Origin: Pedococcus sp031456495
GTDB lineage: Bacteria > Actinomycetota > Actinomycetes > Actinomycetales > Dermatophilaceae
Direction: 5' to 3'
DNA length: 64,000 bases
Assembly: GCF_031456495.1 (NCBI RefSeq)
Contig: NZ_JAVDUW010000001.1
Span: 1,974,371-2,038,370 of the forward strand
Positions within the stretch are counted from its first letter, which is position 1; each line of letters starts with the position of its first letter. Shown one piece after another: positions 10,098 through 18,282 of this stretch. A program made the position numbers and the translations under genes. Under the pieces are notes generated by a model. The model had not been told where the DNA came from and ran no database searches. It saw only the letters and a list, made by a program, of their open reading frames with translations.

Positions 10098-11336
10098 ATG
10101 CGCACCTACCCATATGCGTTCCACGTCGCCCTCGACGGCAATGGGCTGAACGGGCTCGAGGGCAGGGCCGGCGTGTGCCTGTTCCACTACGACCCCGAGA
10201 CCGGCGACCACGCGTACAAGGTCACCTACTTCGACGGCGCCTCCGGTGGCCACGCGCCCAGCGTCGACCCCAGCCGCCGGATCGGGTTCCTGGGCAACAC
10301 CGGCCAGCACCTGCTCTTCTATGACCTCGCCACGCTCGAGGAGGCGGACCGGGTCTCCACCCTGCGGTTCGAGGTGCCCGACACGACGATCAAGGGCAGC
10401 ACCCACCTGGTCTGGCTCGACGACACCCAGTTCGTCACCTCGATCGGCGAGCACCTGTGGAAGTTCGACGTCAACCGGCTCACCAAGGCCGAGCAGGTCG
10501 CGCCGCACCAGCTCAAGATCCCGCACGCCATGAAGCGCACCGCCTCCGGTCGCTACGTCGTCTACGGCGGGATGGACCACCCGACCCGCGGTGAGGCCAA
10601 GGAGGTCGGGATCCTCGACACCGTCACCGGCGAGGTCCGGCGCGTGCCCCTGCCGACCACCTGCTGGCACGTCGTGTGCCACCCGGTGCTCGACGTCTTC
10701 TACGCGATCTCGTTCCGCGTGCACCCCGCGGACCGCACCGACTACGAGCACTGGGGCATGGCGTGGCTGCGCCAGTACGCCTTCGAGATCGACGCCGAGG
10801 ACGGCCGCGTGGTCCGGCACTGGACCGGTGACCGTGACCTGCCCGCGCACGTCAACTCCGACGTCACCATCTCCGACTCCGAGCTGATCTTCTGCACCGG
10901 CGGCAGCCACACGGTCGTCCTCGTCGACCTGCTCACGCTGAGCCACCACCGCCTCATCGACGAGCACCCGGGCGCGCTGGAGAGCCTGGCGCTGACGCGC
11001 CAGAGCGCGAGCACCATCGCCGAGTCGTTCATGCGCGGCAACGTCTTCGGCAACAGCCACCTGTATGCCGAGTCGCTGCGGGTGAGCCGTGGCGCGTTCG
11101 TCGACGGCATCTACGCGTGCCAGCTGTCCGCCGACCAGACGCTGCTCTTCACGGCCAACCGCGGGCAGAACCACATCACCGTCTACGACTACCCGTCGCT
11201 GGAGCTGCGTGACCGCGTCGTCATGCCGGAGCTGCAGGACCTCGACCCCAGGGTGGGCGCGTTCGGCGACCCGCGCCTCGGCTTCCACCACTCCTACCTC
11301 GTCAGCCCACCCACGCCCACCGCAGGAGAGCCCTGA
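10098..11336 (+). CDS. Beta-propeller-like protein, first gene of an uncharacterised five-gene operon
   Basis: A 412-aa protein with no signal peptide. It has repeated blade-like units of four strands (for example HLLFYDLATLEEADRVSTL, HLWKFDVNRL, EVGILDTVTGEVRRVPL, HITVYDYPSLELRDRVV), typical of a WD40/YVTN-like propeller. Conserved-looking His clusters (TCWHVVCHP, GFHHSYLV) could bind metal or a ligand. I know no function. The ATG at 10098 follows GGGGGC and is preferred over upstream starts. Its TGA overlaps the ATG of the next gene (TGATG). The 212-base gap upstream has a TTGACC at 9999 but no clear -10. Confidence 0.75.
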   Translation: MRTYPYAFHVALDGNGLNGLEGRAGVCLFHYDPETGDHAYKVTYFDGASGGHAPSVDPSRRIGFLGNTGQHLLFYDLATLEEADRVSTLRFEVPDTTIKGSTHLVWLDDTQFVTSIGEHLWKFDVNRLTKAEQVAPHQLKIPHAMKRTASGRYVVYGGMDHPTRGEAKEVGILDTVTGEVRRVPLPTTCWHVVCHPVLDVFYAISFRVHPADRTDYEHWGMAWLRQYAFEIDAEDGRVVRHWTGDRDLPAHVNSDVTISDSELIFCTGGSHTVVLVDLLTLSHHRLIDEHPGALESLALTRQSASTIAESFMRGNVFGNSHLYAESLRVSRGAFVDGIYACQLSADQTLLFTANRGQNHITVYDYPSLELRDRVVMPELQDLDPRVGAFGDPRLGFHHSYLVSPPTPTAGEP

Positions 11337-11794
11337 TGGCCAACTACAGCATCGACACCACCGTCTACGGGGGCAACACCTTCAGCTCGGACGTGAACGC
11401 CGACGTGACCTCGACCCTCACGGGGCTCGACGACATGAAGCTGACGCTGGCCGGTGGGACGACCAACACCAACAACGGCACCAACACCGTGCACTCCGAC
11501 GCGACGATCACCCTCGAGCCGGTGACGACGACCTCGACGGTGAACACCACCTCGAACCTCGAGAGCCGGTCGAGCGTGGACACCACGTCATCGGTGGACC
11601 TCAAGCCGGTGGCCGTCGACACGTGCGTGCGACTGGAGCTGGGGCCGCCCCCCGCCACCGAGGTGTGCACGCCGTACGAGCAGACGTGGGGCTGGTCGGT
11701 CCTCGGCCTGGAGCTGTTCTCGCTCACGGTGCGGGGGCGCGCCACCGCGCACATCCGTCCCGAGCACCACGGCCCCGTCGTGATCGACCTGTGA
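11336..11794 (+). CDS. Thr/Asn/Ser-rich repetitive protein of unknown function
   Basis: A 152-aa product. Residues 1-100 are an unusual low-complexity run of Thr, Ser, Asn, Asp and Val with alternating patterns (TTTSTVNTTSNLESRSSVDT), as in stacked beta-strands or a beta-solenoid. Residues 100-152 include two Cys (DTCVRL, TEVCTP) and a WGWSVLGLELFSLTV segment that may be a strand pair or a membrane-contacting stretch. No signal peptide. It is coupled to the propeller gene by TGATG, with the SD GCAGGAGAG just upstream, and is followed 7 bases later by the next gene. I recognise no family. Confidence 0.65.
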   Translation: MANYSIDTTVYGGNTFSSDVNADVTSTLTGLDDMKLTLAGGTTNTNNGTNTVHSDATITLEPVTTTSTVNTTSNLESRSSVDTTSSVDLKPVAVDTCVRLELGPPPATEVCTPYEQTWGWSVLGLELFSLTVRGRATAHIRPEHHGPVVIDL

Positions 11795-11801
11795 GGGCGC
11801 C

Positions 11802-12536
11802 ATGCCGACCAGCCGCCGCAAGCCCTCGTCCACCGCCCGCGCCTCCAGCGCGCGATCCCCACGCGCGGCGGGCCGCTCCGCCGATCCCGGTCCCGCCGAG
11901 CGCGCACGGACGGCCTCCGTCGCGGACGAGATCGTCCTGACCGGACCGCCGGGCCGGCTGCACGCGACGGTCTCGGTCGAGAACGCCGTCTCCGAGCGGG
12001 TGTCGGTGCGGGGAGCCGTGCTGCACCGGTCCGGACAGGAACCCGTCGCCGGACTCGCCACCGCCCTGATCTCCCCGGGCGCGACCGCCTCCGTGCCGGT
12101 GTCGGTCAGCCTCTCCCGCACGACGCCACCCGGCGAGCTCGAGGCCGAGCTGGAGGTCGGCGGCACGCGCCGACCGGTGCGGGTCCTGGTCGAGCCGGAG
12201 CTCGACCTCCACCTGAGCCCGTCCCGCGTGCTCGCCACGCCGGGGCGCCAGCGCCTGCCGCTGACCCTCGTCAACCACGGCAACGTCGACATCCCCCTGG
12301 CCGCGCTCACCCGGGCGCGGACCGACGACGGCGGCCCCGACCCGGGCCCGGACGTCTCCCTCACGGTGCTCGACCCGACCACCGTCGAGCCCGGCGCCAT
12401 CGTCAGCGTCGCCGCCGACCTCACCGTCCCCGACGACCTGGACCCCACCCGGCGACACGTCGCCCGCATCCCCGTCGGGACCGCCGACCTCGAGGTCGTC
12501 GTCCTGCCTCGCACCGCATCGGAGGAGTTGTCATGA
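11802..12536 (+). CDS. Protein with two Ig-like/NEW3-type beta-sandwich domains
   Basis: A 244-aa product. The first 40 residues are basic and Ser/Arg/Ala-rich (no hydrophobic core, so not a signal peptide). Two beta-sandwich modules follow at about 43-130 and 135-240, marked by strand patterns such as GRLHATVSVENAVSERVSV and RLPLTLVNHGNVDIPL, the latter typical of NEW3/COG1470-like domains. It resembles the C-terminal parts of the next two proteins, suggesting a shared assembly. The stop overlaps the next start (ATGA). Function unknown; a structural or binding role is my inference. Confidence 0.65.
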   Translation: MPTSRRKPSSTARASSARSPRAAGRSADPGPAERARTASVADEIVLTGPPGRLHATVSVENAVSERVSVRGAVLHRSGQEPVAGLATALISPGATASVPVSVSLSRTTPPGELEAELEVGGTRRPVRVLVEPELDLHLSPSRVLATPGRQRLPLTLVNHGNVDIPLAALTRARTDDGGPDPGPDVSLTVLDPTTVEPGAIVSVAADLTVPDDLDPTRRHVARIPVGTADLEVVVLPRTASEELS

Positions 12537-13471
12537 GCACCACGGCACCGGAGTACCTCACGACGCTGCGCACCGGCCTGGCCGAGGCCGTGCAGCAGTG
12601 GGCGGACCAGTCCACGTCCGCCTGGGAGCAGTGGACGCGGGCGTGGCAGCCGGTCGCCGACGCAGGCGCCGACGCGCTCGGGATGCCGCGGGTGCAGCCG
12701 GGCTCGCCGCCCCGGGTCGTGCCGGGCGCGGGTACGGCCGCCCGCCACGATCACGTGCGCGGCGGTCACCCGGGCCACGAGCACCACCACGACCACCACG
12801 GCTGGGAGCAGCGTGCCGGGCACCACCACGAGGGCTGCGGGTGCGGGGAGTGTCGCGGTCACGAGCACGCACGCCACCACGAGGGCTGCGGGTGCGCGGA
12901 GTGTCGCGCTCACGAGCACACCCACGGCTGCTGCGCCGGTCCCTGCGACTGCTGCGTCCCCGAGGCGGACGTCATCGTCCGGGCGCGGGCCGGCGAGGTC
13001 CGCGTGGTGCCGTTCCGCCTGCACAACCCATGGCGCCGGGAGCGCGAGGTCACCCTCGAGGTCGGGCCGTGGCACGCCTGCGGAGGTGACGCGCTCGAGG
13101 TCCGGGCCCGTCTCGAGGACACGAGCCTCACGCTGGCGCCGTGCGAGGACCGCGTCGTGCGGCTGCTCGTCACCGCCACCGGTTCCAAGGCCGCCGGCGA
13201 CACCACGACCGAGCCCCCGGGGAAACCGGGACAGGCTGATCCCGCCAAGGACGAGCGTGCGCGTTCTGCCGCCGACGTGGGGGAGGAGGCGGTCCGGCAG
13301 GCGTCCGTCCTGCGCGGCGTGGACGTGGACTCCTGTTCCACGGCGTATGCCGACGTGCGGTTCGAGGGGTGCGCCCGGCCCCAGCGGGTCGCGCTCGTGG
13401 TGCTGCCGGCCGAGTGCGACCCCGTCGACGTCGGGTGCGGCTGCGGGTGCTGCTGCGAGGGGCACCGATGA
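12533..13471 (+). CDS. His/Cys-rich protein with amphipathic N-terminal helix and beta-sandwich domains
   Basis: A 312-aa product. Residues 6-45 form a Trp- and Gln-rich amphipathic helix (AVQQWADQSTSAWEQWTRAW). Residues 70-142 are extraordinarily rich in His and Cys, with two copies of HHEGCGCxECRxHEH spaced 17 residues apart, then GCCAGPCDCC. Two beta-sandwich segments follow (about 145-220 and 260-300), and the protein ends GCGCGCCCEGHR. The clusters look suited to binding zinc, copper or iron, or to multiple disulfides, but no signal peptide is seen. No family recognised. Coupled by ATGA overlaps on both sides. Confidence 0.65.
   Translation: MSTTAPEYLTTLRTGLAEAVQQWADQSTSAWEQWTRAWQPVADAGADALGMPRVQPGSPPRVVPGAGTAARHDHVRGGHPGHEHHHDHHGWEQRAGHHHEGCGCGECRGHEHARHHEGCGCAECRAHEHTHGCCAGPCDCCVPEADVIVRARAGEVRVVPFRLHNPWRREREVTLEVGPWHACGGDALEVRARLEDTSLTLAPCEDRVVRLLVTATGSKAAGDTTTEPPGKPGQADPAKDERARSAADVGEEAVRQASVLRGVDVDSCSTAYADVRFEGCARPQRVALVVLPAECDPVDVGCGCGCCCEGHR
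12823..12919 (+). repeat. In-frame 51-bp tandem repeat encoding the HHEGCGC unit
   Basis: Nearly identical 46-base blocks start at 12823 and 12874 (period 51 bp, 17 codons), differing at only a few bases. They encode HHEGCGCGECRGHEHAR and HHEGCGCAECRAHEHTH. The near-identity at DNA level indicates a recent duplication within the gene. Confidence 0.85.
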
Positions 13472-14169
13472 GCGAGCGCACGACCGGCACCGACGAGACC
13501 CTCGCGCGGATCACCGAGCTGGCCCGGCAGGCGCTGCAGGCCCAGGCCAACCTCGCCAAGCAGTCGCTCGAGCTCGGCCGCGCGACGCTGAGCGGTGAGG
13601 TCGATCGGTCGAGCGCGGGCCGCGCCTACGTGGACGCGGTCAGCCGCGAGGGGGCGCGCTACTGGCGCGAGGTCGGGGCCCTCGGCCTCGACTACGCCAG
13701 CGAGCTGCTCGCCCTCGGCACGCGCAGCGCGGCCCGTGTGGTGAGCGAGGCCTCGGCGGCCGGCTCACGGGGCAGGGACCACACCCGGCCGACCCGGGGA
13801 CCGTCCGCGGGCGGCCCGCCTCCGGCCGAGGGCGCACCCGACGGCACCCGCCGCTCGGCCGTCGTCCTGCGCGGCGTGCTCGGCCAGACCGCCCAGGCCA
13901 CGGTGACGGTCGTCAACCGGCACACCCGGGCCCGCCGGGTGGAGCTGACACCCAGCGACCTGCGCGACCCCGCGGGCGCCCTCGTGGCCGCCCGGCTGCG
14001 GGTCGACCCTGAGCACGTCACAGTTGCCGCCGGCGGGGACCACCCGGTGCGCCTCGAGGTGGACCTCGACGCCGCCGACGCGGCGGTCGGTGACCGGTAC
14101 CAGGGGACGGTCGAGGTCAGCGGGGGCGACGAGGCCACGCTGGAGGTGACCGTCGAGGTCGTGGCCTGA
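13468..14169 (+). CDS. Helical (phasin-like) N-terminus plus Ig-like domain protein, last gene of the operon
   Basis: A 233-aa product. Residues 8-95 are predicted long amphipathic helices (ITELARQALQAQANLAKQSL, then a WREVGALGLDYASELLALG segment), in composition like phasins or granule-associated proteins. A Pro/Gly-rich linker (100-125) leads to a beta-sandwich at 130-233 with the same strand pattern as its two upstream neighbours (TAQATVTVVNRHTRARRVEL). The ATG at 13468 overlaps the previous stop. No signal peptide. The phasin likeness is by eye only. Its 3' end overlaps the convergent epimerase gene by 53 bases. Confidence 0.65.
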   Translation: MSERTTGTDETLARITELARQALQAQANLAKQSLELGRATLSGEVDRSSAGRAYVDAVSREGARYWREVGALGLDYASELLALGTRSAARVVSEASAAGSRGRDHTRPTRGPSAGGPPPAEGAPDGTRRSAVVLRGVLGQTAQATVTVVNRHTRARRVELTPSDLRDPAGALVAARLRVDPEHVTVAAGGDHPVRLEVDLDAADAAVGDRYQGTVEVSGGDEATLEVTVEVVA

Positions 14170-15319
14170 CCGCCGCGGGCCCCGCTGTCGACCCGCCGGC
14201 ACCGCCCTCGGGCGAACCCGCCCCGGCGCCCGCGTCCACACCCGCATCGCCCTGGACGTCGCCGAGGGGCCCGGGCACGAGCTCCCGTGCGGCCCGCACG
14301 TCCGCGTGCAGCCGCAGGCCCTCGCGCGCCCAGCGCGGCAGGTCCCGGCTCACCGCCAGCCACGCCAGCGAGGCGGCGACCGCCTCGCGCGCCGGCCGCG
14401 CGGCATACCCGAGCCCGCGCGCCCTGGCGCTGGAGTACCAGTAGTGGCGGCCCACCGTGCTGGCCTCGTCGCGGGTCGACAGCGGCTGCTGCTCGGTGAG
14501 GCTCGCCCACCACTCGGTGACGGCGGCGATGCCCCACGCGCTCGCGGCCGGCAGCTCGGCGAAGGGCCCCGGCAGCCCGGCCAGCTCGGAGACGAGGGTG
14601 TGCAGAGTCCGCCAGGTGACGTCCTCGCCACCGAGCAGGTAGCGCCCGCCCGGCTCGCCCCGCTCGAGCAGGACGACGTGCCCGGCGCCGACGTCGCGGG
14701 CGTCGACCACGTTGCAGCCGCCGGGGAAGGTGCTGCGGGTCGGGTCGAGCAGGTAGCGCAGGACGATGGCGTTGCTCGGTGCGAGGCGGGTGAACGGGCC
14801 GCCGAGGACGACGGTGGGCAGGGCCAGGACGACCGGTATGCCGTGCTCGCGCCCGGCCGCGAGGGCCGCCTCCTCCTGTGCCACCTTGCTGGCGTAGTAG
14901 GCGGGAGCGGGCTCGTCACCGAGCCGGTCGTCCTCGGTACGGGAGACGGGGAGCACGCTGGAGCCGCGGGTCACGCTCGAGCTCGTCACCACGACCCGGT
15001 CGAGCCCGGCGTCGGCGGCGGCGTGCACCACGGAGGTGGTGCCGTCCACGTTGACCTGCCCTACCTCGGCCGCACGCGCCGCCCCGAACGCGTACACGGC
15101 CGCGCAGTGCACCACTGCGTCGCAGCCGGCGAAGGCGCTCCGCAGGCCTTCCGGGTCCGTGAGCGCGGCGACGCGCCGCTCCACCGCAGCCCCGCCGGCC
15201 ACGGGCACGGGTGGGCCGGGTTCCCGCGCCACGGCCACGACCTCGTGCCCGTGCGCCAGCGCGGCCGCCACGACCTGCGTGCCGACCAGGCCGGTGGCCC
15301 CGGTGACCGCCACCCTCAT
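14117..15319 (-). CDS. NAD(P)-dependent epimerase/dehydratase (extended SDR)
   Basis: A 400-aa product with the Rossmann motif GATGLVG at residues 7-13, catalytic Ser/Tyr/Lys in SSSV and YYASK, and an NVDGT motif. The overall layout is dihydroflavonol-4-reductase-like. Such enzymes oxidise or reduce sugar nucleotides, sterols or small alcohols; no substrate can be assigned. The last ~40 residues are Gly/Ala/Arg/Pro-rich and run into the 3' end of the convergent operon. The start ATG overlaps the stop of the upstream DUF362 gene (ATGA), so both belong to one transcript. Confidence 0.8.
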   Translation of the reverse strand: MRVAVTGATGLVGTQVVAAALAHGHEVVAVAREPGPPVPVAGGAAVERRVAALTDPEGLRSAFAGCDAVVHCAAVYAFGAARAAEVGQVNVDGTTSVVHAAADAGLDRVVVTSSSVTRGSSVLPVSRTEDDRLGDEPAPAYYASKVAQEEAALAAGREHGIPVVLALPTVVLGGPFTRLAPSNAIVLRYLLDPTRSTFPGGCNVVDARDVGAGHVVLLERGEPGGRYLLGGEDVTWRTLHTLVSELAGLPGPFAELPAASAWGIAAVTEWWASLTEQQPLSTRDEASTVGRHYWYSSARARGLGYAARPAREAVAASLAWLAVSRDLPRWAREGLRLHADVRAARELVPGPLGDVQGDAGVDAGAGAGSPEGGAGGSTAGPAAVRPRPRRSPPAWPRRPR

Positions 15320-17268
15320 CGCGGGCCCCGCACGTGGGTGAAGCCGCGGTCGTCGACGAGCGGGCCCTCCGCCCTTCCTTCGGCCGGGTCCCCCGCGGGG
15401 ACCCCGTCGCGCGCGGCGCTGCGGTCGGCCAGCCAGTCCCTCGCAGCGGCGAGGAGCAGCTCCACCGACCGGGTGAGCAACGGCTCGCGCGGGTCGGGTG
15501 GCGGCCGCCCGATGCGGAACTCGCGCCCCTCGAAGCATGCCTCGAGGTTGTCGAACGTCGTGGTGAAGAACCGGCGGTACGCCTCCTCGAGCAGCGGGGT
15601 GCGCACCTCCGGCCACTGGTCGAGGTCGACCCCGGCCCACGCCGGGGGCAGCGAGAAGAGCTGGCGACCGCGCACCGTGACCCGGGTCCCGCGCCCGGCC
15701 CGCCGGAAGCTGAGCAGCCCGTCGTCGTAGGTCGCGGAACCGTTGGGGCTGACCACGGTCCGCCAGGTCAGGCGGTGCTCGTCCTCGCGCCGTTCGACGA
15801 GCTCGACCTTGCCGACGTCGATCGCCCGGCCGCCCCAGGCCGCGACCCAGTTCGGCTGGGGCAGGTAGAGGTTGCGCTCGGCCTGCCGCGTCACGCCGGG
15901 GTCGGGGCTGCCGGGCACGGTGACCCGCCGTCCGCCCAGGTAGTCGGCCATCAGGCTGATCCCGGCCGCCACGTCGACCCGGGCGACCCAGGCGTCGAAG
16001 TCCGCCGGCACCTCGCGGGACACCTCGAAGACCGTCGCGCCGTCGACGAGCCGCCAGCGCATCCCGTCGGCGTTGGACCGGGAGCCGTCGAGCAGCGCCT
16101 CGAACGGTGCGAGGAACGCCGGCAGCCCGTCGTACGCCTCGGCCGGCCAGTCCGCGGGGTCGAACCCGAGCGGGACCTCGCGCCGGTCGGCCGCGTCCTT
16201 GTCCGCGGCGACCGCCCAGGCCCGGGCCGAGCCCGCGACGCCGTGGGCGAGGGTGAGCAGCGACTCCAGGGCGAGCTGGCCAGCGAGGTCGTCCGCCGCC
16301 TCGACCAGCGGTGTCACAAGTCCCCGCAAGGTCGCCACCACCGGGTCGGGCGGCTCCCCGCCCTCGTCGGCGCGGCCGACCGCCGCCCTCAGCACCCGCT
16401 CGAGCCTCGGCTCGGCAGACAGGGCCGCAGCCGCCGACCGCAGGCGCGGGTGCGGGCCACGGGGCCGGGTCGGCTCAGGGACCCGGCCCTCGAGCCGGCC
16501 GTGCGACGAGCCGCGCCGCTGCACGGCGCGGGCCACGAGCCTGGAGGCGCCGCGGTCCTGGCCGAGGAGGGCGGCGACGCAGGTGTCCGCCAGGACCGCA
16601 TCCGTCGCGACCACGAGGACCCCGGTGTCCAGGGGGACCGGCAGCCGGGCCCCGTCCACACCACCGGCCGGCGCCAGGGCGTCGACGACGACGAGCGTGG
16701 GCGGCAGGTGGACCAGCAGATCGACCGCGACGTCCGCCGGCTCGGCCCCGGCCACCTCGGGGGCAGCACCCAGCAGGGTCTCCAGCGACCCGGCGAACCC
16801 GTCGACGAGGTCGGTGACGGCACGCCCGACGACCACCCGCGTGCCGGCGGCCGCCCACACGGCGCTGCACGGGTGGCCCGAGAGCACGGCCGTGTCGGGC
16901 ACGGGGGCGGCGACGAGCTCGTCGCCGAGGTCGACCACGGCATACGGACACCCCTCGGTGGTGCGCCCGCTGAAGCCGGCGTCGAGCGCGAGCAGGGACG
17001 CGGACCGGTGCCCCCGGTCGTGGTCACCGACGGTGAGCCGGACGCCGACGGACACGTCGTCGCACCCGTGCCGGTGGAGCAGGTCGACGACGGCGTGGAC
17101 GACCTCCGCGCTCGCGGGGGTGGGCGGGCTGACGCGGGCGAGGACCACGGCCGGGCCTGCGATGTCGACGCCGAGTCGCTCGCACGCGGCGTCCAGGCCC
17201 GCGACACCACCGCCGCCGACCACGGTGCAGGCGAGCGGTTCCCGGCTCTCGACACCGTCCGGTGCCAC
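15316..17268 (-). CDS. DUF362-domain protein with C-terminal SRPBCC-like region
   Basis: A 650-aa product from a GTG at 17268. The N-terminal ~300 residues carry the DUF362 pattern: a glycine-rich start (TVVGGGGVAGLDAACERLGV), conserved Asp/Gly blocks and LLVHLPPTLVVVDAL. The C-terminal half (about 400-600) includes WRLVDGATVFEVSREVP and RTVVSPNGSATYDDG, a beta-rich region resembling an SRPBCC fold. DUF362 proteins are of uncertain function. No transmembrane helix. It is divergent from the DUF2630 gene, with 59 bases between, and coupled to the downstream epimerase. Confidence 0.65.
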   Translation of the reverse strand: MAPDGVESREPLACTVVGGGGVAGLDAACERLGVDIAGPAVVLARVSPPTPASAEVVHAVVDLLHRHGCDDVSVGVRLTVGDHDRGHRSASLLALDAGFSGRTTEGCPYAVVDLGDELVAAPVPDTAVLSGHPCSAVWAAAGTRVVVGRAVTDLVDGFAGSLETLLGAAPEVAGAEPADVAVDLLVHLPPTLVVVDALAPAGGVDGARLPVPLDTGVLVVATDAVLADTCVAALLGQDRGASRLVARAVQRRGSSHGRLEGRVPEPTRPRGPHPRLRSAAAALSAEPRLERVLRAAVGRADEGGEPPDPVVATLRGLVTPLVEAADDLAGQLALESLLTLAHGVAGSARAWAVAADKDAADRREVPLGFDPADWPAEAYDGLPAFLAPFEALLDGSRSNADGMRWRLVDGATVFEVSREVPADFDAWVARVDVAAGISLMADYLGGRRVTVPGSPDPGVTRQAERNLYLPQPNWVAAWGGRAIDVGKVELVERREDEHRLTWRTVVSPNGSATYDDGLLSFRRAGRGTRVTVRGRQLFSLPPAWAGVDLDQWPEVRTPLLEEAYRRFFTTTFDNLEACFEGREFRIGRPPPDPREPLLTRSVELLLAAARDWLADRSAARDGVPAGDPAEGRAEGPLVDDRGFTHVRGPR

Positions 17269-17327
17269 GCGTCCATGAAAGCAGCGGATCCCTCGCCCGC
17301 GGAAGGCCTCGGTGCCATAGTGGGCGG

Positions 17328-17576
17328 GTGGCCGAGGACATCGACATCCACCAACGCATCAAGGGACTCATCGACGAGGAGCACTCGCTGCGCGCGCAGC
17401 TCGGCGACGGCGACATCAGCGTCGAGGAGGAGAACTCGCGACTGCGCTCGCTCGAGGTCGAGCTCGACCAGTGCTGGGACCTGCTGCGCCAGCGCCGCGC
17501 CCGTCGCGAGTTCGGCGAGGACCCGGGTGGCGCCCAGGTCCGTGACGCAAAGACGGTGGAGAACTACCGGGGCTGA
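17328..17576 (+). CDS. DUF2630 family small protein
   Basis: An 82-aa product from a GTG, VAEDIDIHQRIKGLIDEEHS..., with the family hallmarks LEVELDQCWDLLRQRRARRE and a C-terminal FGEDPGGAQVR. Predicted as a charged two-helix coiled-coil hairpin. DUF2630 proteins are widespread in Actinobacteria and uncharacterised. The upstream in-frame ATG-like start at 17262 would extend into the divergent DUF362 promoter region, so 17328 is preferred on family length. Confidence 0.85.
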   Translation: MAEDIDIHQRIKGLIDEEHSLRAQLGDGDISVEEENSRLRSLEVELDQCWDLLRQRRARREFGEDPGGAQVRDAKTVENYRG

Positions 17577-17693
17577 GCCCCGATCGCGGCCGCCCGGGCT
17601 CCGGCGTGGCGGCTGTGACCTTCGCCCCTGCGGTCCTACCGTCGAAACTGGCTACCCTCGAAGTGGCCGGTACCCGAGACGAGGGGGTGCGGA

Positions 17694-17840
17694 ATGCGCA
17701 CAGCACTCGACCACCTGCACGTTGCACACCACCAGCCGCGCTGGTGGGTGGGGCACACCGTCGCCGCCGTGGCCGGCGCCGTCGCGGTCCTGTATGCCGC
17801 GGCCGTGCTGCTGACGGTGCTGCTCCGCGCGGGCCTCTGA
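17694..17840 (+). CDS. Small single-pass membrane protein, 48 aa
   Basis: ATG at 17694 preceded by GAGGGGGTGCGGA, a usable Shine-Dalgarno. The product MRTALDHLHVAHHQPRWWVG continues into one hydrophobic helix (AAVAGAVAVLYAAAVLLTVL) and ends ALLRAGL-like with few charges. It is too short for family assignment. Codon use matches the neighbours and it contains one GTATGCC motif copy (17792). Plausible but unproven gene. Confidence 0.5.
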   Translation: MRTALDHLHVAHHQPRWWVGHTVAAVAGAVAVLYAAAVLLTVLLRAGL

Positions 17841-17886
17841 GCCTGAGCCCCTTCCGCCGTGCAGCGCGGCGGAGGACCATGGCGCC

Positions 17887-18231
17887 GTGAGCGAACAGAC
17901 CTCGCCCTCGACGCAGGGCGTCACCGTCGAGCTCCTGGCCGCCGTCGACCTCGGTCCGGAGATCGAGGGGATGGCGGGCCGGCAGCTGCGGATGCGCCTG
18001 GTGACCATGGCGCCAGGCGCCACCTTCGGCCCCGAGCACGATCACAAGGGCCGGCCCGGCACCGTCTACGTGCTGCAGGGCACCATCACCGACCACCGGG
18101 ACGGTGTGGCAACCGAGTACGGGCCGGGGCTCGGGTGGCCGGAGGACCGGAACACCCTGCACTGGCTGGAGAACCGGGGCACCGAGACGGCCGTCGAGGT
18201 CTCGGTCGACATCGTGTCGACGCAGACCTGA
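17887..18231 (+). CDS. Cupin-domain protein
   Basis: A 114-aa single-domain cupin. The metal-binding motif 1 is visible as GPEHDHKGRPGTVYVLQG, with two His and a following aromatic/Val-rich strand. Motif 2 is weaker (GPGLGWPEDRNTLHWLEN, one His). Small cupins of this kind act as sugar/ligand-binding modules or isomerases; substrate unknown. It starts at a GTG 46 bases after the small membrane protein and converges on the SorC regulator. Confidence 0.75.
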   Translation: MSEQTSPSTQGVTVELLAAVDLGPEIEGMAGRQLRMRLVTMAPGATFGPEHDHKGRPGTVYVLQGTITDHRDGVATEYGPGLGWPEDRNTLHWLENRGTETAVEVSVDIVSTQT

Positions 18232-18282
18232 CGACCTGCCCGCCGGCGGACCGTGGTGCCGTCGTACTCCCGCGCGTGGCGC

